A stretch of DNA of 61,794 nucleotides from Pseudomonas lopnurensis (GCF_015070855.1 NZ_JADDIX010000091.1:1-61794), one strand, 5' to 3'; positions 16,878 through 26,423 are shown, numbered from the stretch's first letter. The notes: generated by a model not told the origin, from the sequence alone. Numbers and translations: made by a program.

Positions 16878-17705
16878 TTAGCCGTTACTCTGCTCGTTCG
16901 CCTGCCATTGGTTGAAGTGATGCATTAGGAGCGATGGATCAGGGTGACAGGCGGAGTCAACCGGTAGATTGATGACGCTGCCATTCAGAGGTTGGTAAGT
17001 GTCTCCGAGTCCTCTAGATACAACTACCTTGGCAGTTCTTGGATCTATTGAAATGAGGCGCAAATCGAACAATGTGTGCAGGTCAGCCCGCAGGAGCAAC
17101 CCGTTTGCAGTGCGGTAGTCTTGTGTATCACTGTGGGGGATGATGTGCGCTGCTTCCAATACGTCGACGTCCGCACAGGTCGAGATCGCACAGCGACAAC
17201 CATATGCGCGGAGGAGTGCAGATCGGAAGCCTGATTGTCCCCTGCGAGTGAGGATCTCGCGCACGACTCGCTCGTCAACAGGGGGCGGTGGTTCCTGAGG
17301 CTTCTCCATGGGTATTGCATTGCCTCTTGAGTTCGATAGGGACTCGTAAGCACTGCAGAAAACGCGAATCTCATCGAGGGACCAAACTGCTACTCGCGGC
17401 CACCAAAGCGGCGACTTGCTCTCCGCTGAATGAAGAGACTTCTGCGCTTTTAAGAACCATACGGTAATTGCGTCTGGTGAACATGTCAGTTCGGTCGATA
17501 TGTTTTCTATGCCGACAGCTATCTCGATTTGACCACTGTTCGCGTCGTCAAGTCTATCGTGGTAGACAGTGAAAACCGTGCCATTCAGATAATTCTTGTA
17601 CTCGGTGCCGTTGCCACTCTCAACAAGCCGGTACGGGGCAAGCTGATTTCGATGCGCGAAATTAGCGAGTTCGCGATGAGCGGAAACTTGAAAATCAGTT
17701 TGCAT
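16878..17705 (-). CDS. HNH endonuclease with N-terminal sensor-like domain
   Basis: A 275-residue protein. The C-terminal third is an HNH_2-type nuclease: RRGQSGFRSALLRAYGCRCAIS with Cys170/172/177, the EAAHI core with H187, N201 in NGLLL, and the DLHTLFD motif (H210, D214). The N-terminal ~125 residues have no family I recognise. They contain a WFLKAQ helix, a WWPRVAVW strand and a proline-rich linker (EKPQEPPPPVDER) before the nuclease, which suggests a separate recognition domain. The family includes restriction-type and GmrSD-like nucleases. It stands alone just outside the MITE-bounded segment, and no methyltransferase is nearby, so a modification-dependent or abortive role is more likely than classical restriction. 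Confidence 0.8.
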   Translation of the reverse strand: MQTDFQVSAHRELANFAHRNQLAPYRLVESGNGTEYKNYLNGTVFTVYHDRLDDANSGQIEIAVGIENISTELTCSPDAITVWFLKAQKSLHSAESKSPLWWPRVAVWSLDEIRVFCSAYESLSNSRGNAIPMEKPQEPPPPVDERVVREILTRRGQSGFRSALLRAYGCRCAISTCADVDVLEAAHIIPHSDTQDYRTANGLLLRADLHTLFDLRLISIDPRTAKVVVSRGLGDTYQPLNGSVINLPVDSACHPDPSLLMHHFNQWQANEQSNG

Positions 17706-17864
17706 TTAGATGGCCTCAACTTGATGGCATAGAAGCGTTACGGCGAACTTCTTTTCTAACCGGCGAGTGAAGCGTAGCTTTTTTGAGTCAAGCTAGCGAA
17801 ACGATCGGGCTGAGTGAAAAATGACCAGACTGTTTAGGCCGCTTTGTGCCTATCGCATCAGGCA

Positions 17865-17883
17865 GGAGTCGGCCAAAAGCTGC
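17865..17883 (+). repeat. 19-bp inverted repeat, left copy, bounding a two-gene cassette
   Basis: GGAGTCGGCCAAAAGCTGC is the exact reverse complement of 20204-20222. Between the copies lie only the two genes at 17995-20074. The motif resembles a common Pseudomonas intergenic repeat, so it may be incidental. Confidence 0.7.
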
Positions 17884-17994
17884 CTCTGCAGAACCTGGAA
17901 AAAATTGAGCATACCCGCCCAACAAAACTCCCGATATTGCGTGAGGTGGTGCAACTACGAAGTATTAACGATCGGCAAATGGATAGGCCGCTCA

Positions 17995-19146
17995 CTAAGA
18001 AGGCGGAAGCGGTTTTGACGTCGTTGGTTTACTGGGGGTCGATAGTGTCTTGAACGTCTCGATCTTCTCCGACTCCAGTTCCTTCAAGATCGTCTCCTTC
18101 GCGTCATTCTTGTCAACCGACTTGACCGTATTATCAAAGGTGATCTGCTTAATCCGTAACTCGATTTCGCTGTCCTTGTTTTGGCCTGCAGAAAATTCCG
18201 GAAAGCCAAGGGAGATGACGCAGTTACCATCGAGCCCGGACGTACTGAAGCGAAATTTGGCGTCTAGGCGATGCAGGAATAGACTCGGCCTATAGGATGG
18301 ATTGGATAGAAAATCCGAATCCTCCAAGCTGAACCCCTTCAAATCCAAGTTGCGAATTTTCTCTTTCATCCACCCAAGGTCGGCTGGGAGCATATTGTCG
18401 GGGTCGGGTGCTATACCAATATCCACAATTTCGAGGAAAGTGATGGCTACTAACCGGCTGCGCTGGGTCAGGCCTAATAGATAAAGGAATCTGTTCTCGT
18501 TGGTAAAGTCGCAGAAACGAATGGATGTAACCGTCTCGTTCTCATCGATTTGCTTGACAGATTTAAAGTGCGAGACCAAGTGCTTGGATATGGCTTTATT
18601 CGTACTTCTTGTCTCAGGTGCAGTATGCGTGCTAATCAGGATCAGCTCATCCTGGGCCTTGTTTTTCTTGATCTCGATTGCCCCTTTGAAGGTCTTGTGT
18701 GAGTCCGCCCAGCTTTTGGACCGATCAATTCGCTCCAAGACGTAGTCCATCCGGATGGTATCGAGGTCTTTATTGACAGGGTAGAAATTTGGCGTACCCA
18801 GTACCTTGAAATTCACGAAGTCGAGGTCAAGAAGCTTGTTTACATCAATCGCATCGGGAATGGAGTCAAGCAATGCGTCGCTCCCTTGCCACTTGATGGT
18901 TTGAGTGGTGATCTTGGGATTGTCCTCCTTGGTCGTATAGGCAAGCTGGAGTTGCGAAAACTCACTCGGCCTGATCAAGGAAAGTGTAAGTGCAGGAATA
19001 GTCTGTTCCTTTTCCTGACTATTGATGAAGACGCCCCGATTCCTCAGTGCGATCTTGATATCGCCTACACCTATGTAAGGTTGTACTAGATAGGTGCGCA
19101 GCGCCTCACCTTGCGGCAAGATTGAGTCAATATTTTGATTGCTCAT
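17995..19146 (-). CDS. Unknown protein, partner of a PD-(D/E)XK-like nuclease
   Basis: A 383-residue cytosolic protein with no signal peptide or membrane span and no catalytic motif I recognise. It begins SILPQGEALRTYLVQPYIGVGDIKIALRNRGVF and ends in a proline/serine/threonine tail (TLSTPSKPTTSKPLPPS). A middle part reads KTFKGAIEIKKNKAQDELILIS, so nucleic-acid or partner binding is possible. It starts 4 bp after the stop of the nuclease-like gene, so the two form an operon. The pair resembles in outline the two-gene GAPS4 anti-phage system, but I cannot confirm this from memory. Base composition is lower in GC than the core. Confidence 0.6.
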   Translation of the reverse strand: MSNQNIDSILPQGEALRTYLVQPYIGVGDIKIALRNRGVFINSQEKEQTIPALTLSLIRPSEFSQLQLAYTTKEDNPKITTQTIKWQGSDALLDSIPDAIDVNKLLDLDFVNFKVLGTPNFYPVNKDLDTIRMDYVLERIDRSKSWADSHKTFKGAIEIKKNKAQDELILISTHTAPETRSTNKAISKHLVSHFKSVKQIDENETVTSIRFCDFTNENRFLYLLGLTQRSRLVAITFLEIVDIGIAPDPDNMLPADLGWMKEKIRNLDLKGFSLEDSDFLSNPSYRPSLFLHRLDAKFRFSTSGLDGNCVISLGFPEFSAGQNKDSEIELRIKQITFDNTVKSVDKNDAKETILKELESEKIETFKTLSTPSKPTTSKPLPPS

Positions 19147-19150
19147 GGCA

Positions 19151-20074
19151 TCAACCTCTGAAATCCACCTTATAAGACTCTACACTAACTATGGCGGCGA
19201 ATTCTTTATTCGCGATTGCCACCTTGGCAATATTCACAGTTTCTTCGTGTTCGACGTAGTTGTAGTCGGGAAATGCAAGCGTCACTTTATGTGGGAATTC
19301 AAGGGCGATTGCCATCGAAAAACCGATCATGCGTTTCACAGTTTCCTCGCTAAATTCATCCTGGCAGCATATGACCAAGTGCTTCTTGTCATACTCTTGG
19401 ACAAAGAAAGGAATGAGGCCACTATTGAGATACTCAGGGGGTAAAATTGGGCCATTAGTCAATCTTTGAGTGGGACTTACATTCTTCCCTGTGGATGGGT
19501 AGAGGAAGCTCACATTCTCAGATCCGAACGTGTTTCTGACATATGTGATGGTGTCGAAAAGGAAGCTTGCGCGGCTGTTATCTACTACATAGATAGTCCC
19601 ATAATTGGAGTCATCAAGCTTGCGCGAACCTGCAACCTGACTGACCACATCTGCCTCGGCATCAGATTTCGCACTTAGCCAGAACAGGACACCTGCGATC
19701 GCCTGAGAGCTGGCATTGGAGTAGCCGGCATTAATTGATTTCTTCACAGAGGAGCGATTGAAGCATTCGACCGTTGTCGCTAGGTCAACGAAATGTTCTT
19801 TAAATTTGCTACCGGGCGAGGTGGGATAGGGCACGCTAGAAAATTTCGACGAGATGACCATGTGTTTGAGCACGCCATCCTCAAGGGGAGACAGGCAACT
19901 GAAGACGAAATCTGCACCATGCGTCTCTCTCGGGTTACCGGTCGTGCTGTGCAGTTTTGGCTTGACGCAGTCAATGCTTGTTCCCTTGAGCGCCGCTTTC
20001 CACCCAATAAGGTTGAGTAGGGTTTCAACAACGTGCTCCCCGCGCTCCCCCAACTTCTTTGACCACTCGCCCAT
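19151..20074 (-). CDS. PD-(D/E)XK-like nuclease, first gene of a two-gene unit
   Basis: A 307-residue protein starting at ATG 20074, which has AAGGA eight bases upstream (a GTG lies one codon earlier). The N-terminus reads GERGEHVVETLLNLIGWKA, then SIDC, THGADFVFS and VISSKFS. That gives E17, D55 and K77 in the order and spacing of a restriction-endonuclease-like fold, with a serine in place of the usual acidic residue before the lysine. The C-terminal ~100 residues (GLIPFFVQEYDKKHLVICCQDEFSEETVKRMIGF) are unassigned. With the downstream gene it makes a compact system bounded by 19-bp inverted repeats. A role in phage defence is inferred from fold and neighbourhood. Confidence 0.65.
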   Translation of the reverse strand: MGEWSKKLGERGEHVVETLLNLIGWKAALKGTSIDCVKPKLHSTTGNPRETHGADFVFSCLSPLEDGVLKHMVISSKFSSVPYPTSPGSKFKEHFVDLATTVECFNRSSVKKSINAGYSNASSQAIAGVLFWLSAKSDAEADVVSQVAGSRKLDDSNYGTIYVVDNSRASFLFDTITYVRNTFGSENVSFLYPSTGKNVSPTQRLTNGPILPPEYLNSGLIPFFVQEYDKKHLVICCQDEFSEETVKRMIGFSMAIALEFPHKVTLAFPDYNYVEHEETVNIAKVAIANKEFAAIVSVESYKVDFRG

Positions 20075-20203
20075 CACAAAATCCTTATAAGCAAAGACGT
20101 AACTACCATATGTCAGCAGAACGCTACGGAGTCTGAACGATGATGTCTAGTAGCACTTTGCCAACGAAGTGAATCCCCCTGACTTTATGGTTACCCTACA
20201 GCA

Positions 20204-20222
20204 GCAGCTTTTGGCCGACTCC
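20204..20222 (-). repeat. 19-bp inverted repeat, right copy
   Basis: GCAGCTTTTGGCCGACTCC is the reverse complement of 17865-17883. It lies in the 389-bp gap before ardA. That gap also holds a small GGGG/CCCC hairpin near 20290 and otherwise nothing seen. Confidence 0.7.
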
Positions 20223-20463
20223 GGCCAGTTACCGACAGACGAAACGCAAGGTTGCCACCACTGGTGACACTCTCCCCTATCCATGAGCAGGGGTTCTTGC
20301 CCCCTCAAAATCAAGAAAAATAGGCGGTTTCCACCCGGCCGCTGCGCTGGGTGGAGCCTCCGCGATTTTTCCTGATTTTTTCACGACCGCCTTAGTCGCC
20401 CTAGTCGGCAGGGGTTCATGCGCAGCGCAAGCGCAGCCCCCTGAAGACGAAGGAGCGAAAGCC

Positions 20464-20976
20464 ATGAGCGAACACATCAGGATCTACATTGCCGACCTGG
20501 CCGCCTACAACGCCGGTCACCTGCATGGCGTCTGGATCGATGCCACCCTGGAGCTGGACGACATCCAAGCACAGGTCAGTGCCATGCTGGCGGCCTCACC
20601 AGTGGAGGATGCAGAGGAATACGCCATCCACGACTTCGAGGGTTTCAATATCTACCGCCTCGACGAGTACGAGGGCCTCGAAAGCGCCCACGAGATTGCG
20701 TGTTTCATCGAGGAGTACCCCGAGTTCGGCGGCGCCCTGCTCGCTCACTTCAACGACCTAGAGCAGGCGCGCAAGGCGGCCGAGGAAGACTATTGTGGCT
20801 GCTACAGCTCGCTGGCCGACTACGCCCAGGAGCTGACCGAGGAAACCAGCAGTATTCCGCCGCACCTGGCCATGTACATCGACTACCGCGCCATGGCCCG
20901 CGACATGGAGTACAGCGGCGACCTGTTCACCCTGGAGACCGGATTCGAGCAGGTACACGTGTTCTGGAATCGCTAG
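20464..20976 (+). CDS. ardA: Antirestriction protein ArdA
   Basis: A 170-residue, strongly acidic DNA mimic. The start SEHIRIYIADLAAYNAGHLHGVWID and the later HDFEGFNIYRLDEYEGLESAHEIACFIEEY are characteristic of ArdA. The protein binds and inhibits type I restriction-modification enzymes, helping a mobile element enter a new host. GAAGGAGCGAAAGCC precedes the ATG, a good ribosome-binding site. It is intact, unlike the parA and traF remnants just downstream, and is typical cargo next to the replication module of Tn4371-like integrative elements. Confidence 0.93.
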   Translation: MSEHIRIYIADLAAYNAGHLHGVWIDATLELDDIQAQVSAMLAASPVEDAEEYAIHDFEGFNIYRLDEYEGLESAHEIACFIEEYPEFGGALLAHFNDLEQARKAAEEDYCGCYSSLADYAQELTEETSSIPPHLAMYIDYRAMARDMEYSGDLFTLETGFEQVHVFWNR

Positions 20977-21132
20977 GCCAGCGGAAGGCACCGGGGCGAC
21001 CAGGTGCCTTGTTATTTGCGCCCCTGCCCTGCCGGCCACCCGCGCGCCCCACCCGGAAGGCTGATGCACGGGCGCACGCACCCGGCGATCAGGCTGGAGC
21101 AACCGCGTTGTCTCTCCTGCTGATTGAGACCG

Positions 21133-21194
21133 TTACGGTCTTACGGTTTTGCCCAAATCTGTCGATCCGTATCCACGGTTTTACGGATTTACGG
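21133..21194 (+). repeat. Cluster of four TTACGG repeats
   Basis: TTACGG occurs at 21133, 21141, 21181 and 21189: two pairs, each 8 bp apart and 48 bp from each other. The regular phasing suggests a protein-binding array, perhaps for a replication or partition protein. It lies in the 961-bp gene-free stretch between ardA and the parA remnant. Confidence 0.5.
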
Positions 21195-21734
21195 AAATCC
21201 ACCGAAGCGGTTGTCCGGTTTTGCAGAAAGCCGTAGAACCGCACATTCGGAGACTGCTGCCACACACGCCATATGCCGCCCGTTGGGCGAGACTGCGGGA
21301 CGCGAGCTCGCACACGAACAGGCCAGGCTCGACCAGTTGCCCACATGTTCACCCTTGAGCCACGCTCAACGACAGCGGCCAGAAACGCCTCCAGAGCCCC
21401 TTAGAACGCTCCAGCAGCTTTACCCTACCTGCGCCCTTTCCCAAGTCACCTGAAGCGCCTCAACGCGCTCCTGGACCGTTTCCGGCAAACGCGCACAGGC
21501 CCGGAGGGCGACCATCGGCGCTAACTCCAGCACGAGGACGATGCGCGGCAGATCGTGACGCCTCTCCTGAGCGCAGTTATCTCGAGCCTGCCCGCACCCA
21601 GATCCGGGATCGGCGCCAACCCCAACCTAGGAAACCGCTGAAACATCGCAGCGCTTGCCCCCCCAGGCGAGCGGATCTCCGGCGCGTGCCGTCAACGGCA
21701 CGGGGATAACTTCGGGAAAAGCTGTGAATGCAGT

Positions 21735-21797
21735 CGTGCTATCAGGCGCACGCCGGCACGTGCTATCAGGCGCATCACTCTCGTGCTATTAGGCGCA
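21735..21797 (+). repeat. Three iterons, probable vegetative origin remnant
   Basis: CGTGCTATCAGGCGCA occurs at 21735-21750 and 21759-21774, and with one change (CTATTAG) at 21782-21797. Spacing is 24 and 23 bp, about two helical turns. An AT-rich TTAACTTAACTAACTTAAAA follows near 21842. This is the layout of an iteron origin just ahead of a partition gene. The rest of 20977-21938 shows no gene. Confidence 0.7.
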
Positions 21798-21938
21798 CGA
21801 ACTCCGCTGTAGGCCACGTCTGGCGGGGCTTCCAGCCTCCCTTAACTTAACTAACTTAAAAGCTCTAACTTGTTATTGGGGCAGCGCCTGTGTGTGGACA
21901 GGTGCTAATCGAGGCAGTCTGGCCGGGGAGATCCGGCC

Positions 21939-22583
21939 ATGATCGTCGCCCTGCTCAACCAGAAAGGCGGGGTGGACAAGACCACCCGGCCACCCATATC
22001 GCCGGCGAACTGGCCCTGCGCGGGCAGAACGTCATCCTGCTCGATGCCGACCCACAGGGCTCGGCGCTGGACTGGACGCAGCGGCGCAGCGGCGCCGCCA
22101 GCAAGGTTTGCCGAGATTGTTCAGTGCTGTCGGCCTGGCACGCGAGACGCTGCACCAGGAAGCCCCGGAGCTGGCTTGTCGCGCCGATCACGTGATCATC
22201 GACTGACCCCACGCATCGCCGCCCTCGCCCGCTCGGCGTTGCTGGCGGCGGATTGCGTGTTGATCCCGGTGCAGCCCAGCCCCTACGACCTGTGGGCCAG
22301 CGCGGAGATGGTCAACCTGATCCGTGAAGCGCAGATGTTCAGGCCCTTGCTGCGCGCGGCGTTTGCCATCAACCGCCGTGTCAGCACCACGGTGATCGGC
22401 CGTGAAGCGCGCGGCGCCTTGGCCGACCAACCGCTGCCGGCGCTGTAGGCGGAAGTACGCCAGCGCATCGTCTTTGCCGAGAGCGTGGCGGCCGGTCGCC
22501 TGGCGCGTGAACCGGCGCCGGACAGCGCCGCCGCGCGCGAGGTCAGCAGCCTGGTCGAGGAGCTGCTGAGGTGGTCGCCATGA
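21939..22583 (+). pseudogene. ParA partition ATPase, decayed
   Basis: Starts MIVALLNQKGGVDKTT. The Walker A glycine is changed to Asp (KGGVDKTT), and a lost base then shifts the frame to ATHIAGELALRGQNVILLDADPQGSALDWTQ. Further shifts, a TGA near 22204 and a TAG near 22446 interrupt the rest, which still reads as ALLAADCVLIPVQPSPYDLWASAEMV. The remnant would have ended at 22583, overlapping the next gene. Intact relatives separate copies of RP4/Tn4371-type elements. At least four lesions make this non-functional. Confidence 0.88.
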
Positions 22584-22801
22584 GCGGCAAGCGCATCGAT
22601 ATCGGTGCACGCCCGCTGACCGATCCGCAGGCCAAAGCCTGGATACGCCAGGGCGCTGTCATCGACAACGGAAAGGTCGAACGCTACAGCACTCGGCTGA
22701 CGCTGGACGTGACGCCAGCACTACGCACGCGCCTCAAGCTGGCGGCCTTCGCCCCCGGCGTGACCATGGCGGAAATGTTGCGCGAGGTGCTGAAGCAGTA
22801 G
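22580..22801 (+). CDS. Small ribbon-helix-helix-like protein of the partition/transfer module
   Basis: A 73-residue basic protein starting at ATG 22580 inside the stop region of the parA remnant. The C-terminal part (YSTRLTLDVTPALRTRLKLAAFAPGVTMAEMLREVL) has a strand-helix-helix pattern like small DNA-binding partition proteins. In Tn4371-like elements a short gene of this kind follows parA. It is intact but its partners are broken, so function is doubtful. Confidence 0.65.
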   Translation: MSGKRIDIGARPLTDPQAKAWIRQGAVIDNGKVERYSTRLTLDVTPALRTRLKLAAFAPGVTMAEMLREVLKQ

Positions 22802-22809
22802 GCCACTTC

Positions 22810-23338
22810 ATGACGCCGGGGACTCACCAGGCATGGCGACCGCTGACACTGCCCGCAGGCAGCATATTCGCCCTGGGTTGGGCAACGCTCGCAACGTCAC
22901 CACCACGGCTGATCTACAACATGTCCGACAGCATGCCTGCCGGCTGGTATCGCACTTCGCCGGCAACTCACTGGCGCCAGGCGATCTGATGCTGGTTCAC
23001 CTACCGCCGGAGGCAATGCAATGGCTGCGCAGCACGCCACCTGCAGGCGACCACACCGTTGTTGAAGACCGTGGCGGCGATGGGACCGCAGCACGTGTGC
23101 ATGCAAGATAGCCAGACGGAAGCGCATCAATGGCGTCCTTGTTGTCAGGCTCTTGCGCAGAGATCGACAGGGTCGCGCGCTGCCAGCCTGGCAGACCCGC
23201 CGGCGCCTGGTTGGCGATGAACCGCCCCTGCTCAGCAGCACCAACCAGAAGGCATTCGACAGTCGCCACTTCGGTGCGCTGTCTGTCGGCGGGATGATCG
23301 TTCTGGCGCAGCTCTTGTGCTCGGACTCATGTCGATGA
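22810..23338 (+). pseudogene. TraF-type conjugal transfer S26 peptidase, decayed
   Basis: From ATG 22810 a 59-residue frame reads MTPGTHQAWRPLTLPAG and later IYNMSDSMPAGWYRTSP, the S26 peptidase catalytic-serine region (SMPAGWYR), and stops at 22989. Other frames continue with GDLMLVHLPPEAM, then LLKTVAAMGPQHVC, and finally NQKAFDSRHFGALSV, the C-terminal box (FDSRYFG in intact relatives). At least two frameshifts are needed. TraF matures the pilin of RP4/Tn4371-type transfer systems. No other transfer gene survives here. Confidence 0.8.
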
Positions 23339-23670
23339 GCTGTCCATTATCGCGTCGATCTAGATGTCGATAGCGTGTTGCGCGGCGTGTGTAGTCGGGC
23401 ACCGCGGACCTGCGGATACCTCAGCCCTCAGATACCGCCTAGCGACTGCGAGATCCTTTAGTATCCCCCAACCTGATTACCCTGCTCAGGCGCACAAAGG
23501 CACGGAAAAAGCGGAGGGCAAGATAAAAGGGGGCGGCACTTCGTTGGCCCGAAAAGCAGTCTGCACGGGGGTTGGAGACGGCACCCAATGAGTGCATCGG
23601 GGTGCCGTGCACAGCGCAAACACCCGATAGCGCTGGCCTTGGCGCGTGCCTAGCACTCCTCAATGCGATC
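23339..23670. other. Gene-free remnant DNA
   Basis: No supported reading frame. A purine-rich stretch near 23500-23530 is the only compositional feature. It is probably eroded element DNA between the traF remnant and the IS. Confidence 0.4.
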
Positions 23671-24874
23671 GGGTTCTACCCAGTTCCACGGACAGTTTGA
23701 AAAGGGCTGAAAACTTCAGATCTTGCCAGGCGACTCTACGACACGCTCATGGTTTATCAACCCGCTCGATGTAGTCGAACAGATCTGCCCGTGCTTCATC
23801 ACGAATTCGATACGACTGATGGACCACGCGCTCCTATCTGAGCAGACTGAAGAAGCCTTCACAGGCAGCGCTGTCGTCACAACGCCCAACGGCACTCATG
23901 CCGCAGAACAGCGCGTTACGACGACCGGTTGAATCCGCCTTGGCTACCGCGATCCCAATGCAGACTCGCCGAGCAATCCCCCTGCGCTGTCAGATCGCCG
24001 TATCCACCGCTCGAATCATATCTGCCTATACTGACGGTGATACCTCGATTAACCGATCACAAGCTTGCTTTACAGGCCGAGCACCACGCATAGGAAGAGC
24101 TTGCCTTCCAGTGAGCCTACCTCCGTGATGACTGTGCTCCAATTGCGCTCCGGTTCCGGCGGGGTGAAATCGTGCCCCAGCAGGTTTTTCACGCCTGCTG
24201 GATGGCAGCTGGCGACTGTTCCAAAGCCACGCCTCCTCCGACGTGGCCAGCATTGAATTCGCTCAGTTGTTATTAGGCGAGCAACGCGGTTTAGGCTGAT
24301 GGTTTCGCCCTCGTCGAACAGATCCTCATGCTTGCGCGGCGCTCCCATCACACCACGACTGTCCTCGTGAATCTCCCGGATGCACTTCAATAAGTGCGTA
24401 TTCTCTTGGGCACGCGGGCTTGGCTCGCGATCCCGCCAAGCGCAATAGACACTGGCAGAAACCTTCAGGCAACGGCACATCAGTCACACGGGGCACTCGT
24501 TACGGCAAAGCTAGATCACCGTGTACCGCTCGATGACACCTTGGCAAAGTACGCTACCAGCGTCTATTAATAATCACGTTCCTTGGTTACTCGGGCCAGC
24601 TCGCGTTAGAGGCGGGCAAGTTCCTCATCCCGCTGGTTTCCCATCCCGAGAAGGGCTTTTTCTGTGCCTAGCTGCGCCTCTAGAACCCAGCACGTGAGCA
24701 GGTTGGTGGCAATACTGATTCCAGGGCCACCTGGCGGCGACGCACCCTTGAACCACGAAACAGTTCGATGGCTTACCGCTTGAATTCGGGACTGTATTTC
24801 TTGCGTTTGGAGATGAACACTCCTTCAGCTCCGTATGAGCTTGCTCGAAAGTGTTCATGCTAACGGATAGAACC
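23671..24874 (-). mobile_element. Degenerate IS3-family insertion sequence
   Basis: About 1.2 kb. On the minus strand the orfB remnant (24480-24070) reads CRCLKVSASVYCAWRDREPSP and IREIHEDSRGVMGAPR, then LEGKLFLCVVL. Pieces of its C-terminal part (LFCGMSAVGRCDDSAACEGFF) survive in another frame near 23900. The orfA remnant lies near 24830-24600 (SPNARNTVPNSS, disrupted). Inverted ends are still visible: GGGTTCTACCCAGTTCCACG at 23671-23690 versus ...GGATAGAACCC near 24864-24874. Multiple stops and shifts make it inactive. Its presence records an old insertion into the already decaying element. Confidence 0.85.
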
Positions 24875-25000
24875 CTAATTGCATTTTTCCAGACCTTGGT
24901 CTTTGCTTTGGCAAATGGCCATTAGGGGGACAGTGATCCTTCCCTGAGCGCGCCGAGCGGTCCTAACCGATAGCACTACCGTTCTATGCAGGGAGGCAAG

Positions 25001-26398
25001 ATGGCACGCAAACAGACACATCTTTTGAAACTAACCTTTATTGCTGCTTATGTTCCTGCAGCGTCCTTCGCAGCTCTGTTCAGCTGCCCTAAGGTAAGTA
25101 CTACATCCCTCGCAACAGAGACGCCCCTACCGTGGGTTATATTCGAGGAGCAGTCACCAGTAAACATAGCCCGTTTGGAGGGATCAAATCCAACGATACG
25201 TAGTGTTAGCGATTCATCATCGGTCAGTACCAGTGAGCTCCGCTTATTATCTTTTTCTGATCAAAATCTTGCTCAGAGCTCAGCAGCAGAAGGAGGCGTG
25301 CGTTATATACACCATTTCCGTCAGACGCCTGAAATAGTCCAAAGCCCAGAGAACTGGCTTGAGAAATTTAATCCCAATAAGGGTTTGTACCCTTACAAAA
25401 CAACGCCTGACAACAAAATAGAATCCACCGTACTAGAGCTATATCCAAAAACCCCTAGAAAAACCATTGACTCCATAACCTCCCCAAATGGAAGCTGCGA
25501 CAACTACACAACTGAAAATTACAAAACCGCGCACAGCATAATTTATTCAAGCAAAGAGCTTTTTGCTGGCACTATCAACTACCTAAAAACCAATAATTTA
25601 CCCTCCGAACTCACATCGTCGCAGAAGAAAAAAATTCTAGACTTTATCGATGCCACACGAGAAGTTCTCACTAGCTGTTATATTCCAGCTGAGGAATCTA
25701 AATTCGCACAATCTCACGCCATACTTAAATCAATCGGAACAATTTACGACGGCATCAACCCAATTTGCACCGCTTTATTGGTTGGCAGCCAAGGCAGAAT
25801 TCTAACTGCACGACACTGCTTTGATTCCTTAAGTCAGAGAAACTTAAAAGAAAGCCAGTCTAGCCTCTGGTTCCAACCAGCCTACGAAAATAACACCTAT
25901 CAAATTTGCTCTATCCTCGAAAAAAATGCACTTTCAAAAGATTTAAAACTTGCCGAAGATGATCAAGTAATTGCAAGAATAGCCCCTGGAAACTTCTCAC
26001 CAACCGCAATAACCATTCCACCGCCAGAAAAAATAAAAACACCAAACAGCAGTTCTCCAGAAATAAAACCGACCCCCTTAGTACAAATTTCACAATTCCC
26101 ACTCTCCTCATTGATTCTACCTGAAAGATTCAAATCAGGTTTTGTACAAAGCATTAATCCGTCATGCATTATTATTAGCAAGGAGTCAGGCTGCTTTTCT
26201 CATACTTGTAGCGCCACACCCGGCGGAAGCGGCGCTGCTATTTTCATCAGCCAACCAAAAATCCTAGCCTTAGCCGGTACACATATAGGAGATTCACCTG
26301 ACAACTATAGCGACTGCAGACTTCCACATGACATCCAAATGAATGGCGGGACATTCATCAACGACAAGGTCAGAAACTTAATTCAAGAATCGCTCTAA
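25001..26398 (+). CDS. Exported trypsin-like serine protease
   Basis: A 465-residue protein starting at ATG 25001, with GGGAGG upstream. An N-terminal signal peptide (KLTFIAAYVPAASFAALFSC) is followed by about 210 residues without known domain and a chymotrypsin-fold domain: ILTARHCF with the catalytic His (residue 272), a DDQVIARI segment with the likely Asp (320 or 321), and TPGGSGAAIF with Ser410. Several cysteine pairs fit disulfides of a periplasmic or secreted protein. The gene is AT-rich compared with the core and has a lipoprotein gene 25 bp downstream in the same direction. The substrate is unknown. Confidence 0.8.
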   Translation: MARKQTHLLKLTFIAAYVPAASFAALFSCPKVSTTSLATETPLPWVIFEEQSPVNIARLEGSNPTIRSVSDSSSVSTSELRLLSFSDQNLAQSSAAEGGVRYIHHFRQTPEIVQSPENWLEKFNPNKGLYPYKTTPDNKIESTVLELYPKTPRKTIDSITSPNGSCDNYTTENYKTAHSIIYSSKELFAGTINYLKTNNLPSELTSSQKKKILDFIDATREVLTSCYIPAEESKFAQSHAILKSIGTIYDGINPICTALLVGSQGRILTARHCFDSLSQRNLKESQSSLWFQPAYENNTYQICSILEKNALSKDLKLAEDDQVIARIAPGNFSPTAITIPPPEKIKTPNSSSPEIKPTPLVQISQFPLSSLILPERFKSGFVQSINPSCIIISKESGCFSHTCSATPGGSGAAIFISQPKILALAGTHIGDSPDNYSDCRLPHDIQMNGGTFINDKVRNLIQESL

Positions 26399-26423
26399 CA
26401 CGACAGCAAAGGAGATTTTCAAA

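Noticed and set aside
21735-21797. Short regularly spaced repeats considered as a CRISPR array
   Set aside because: Only three units with 7-8 bp spacers and no cas genes; spacing fits origin iterons.
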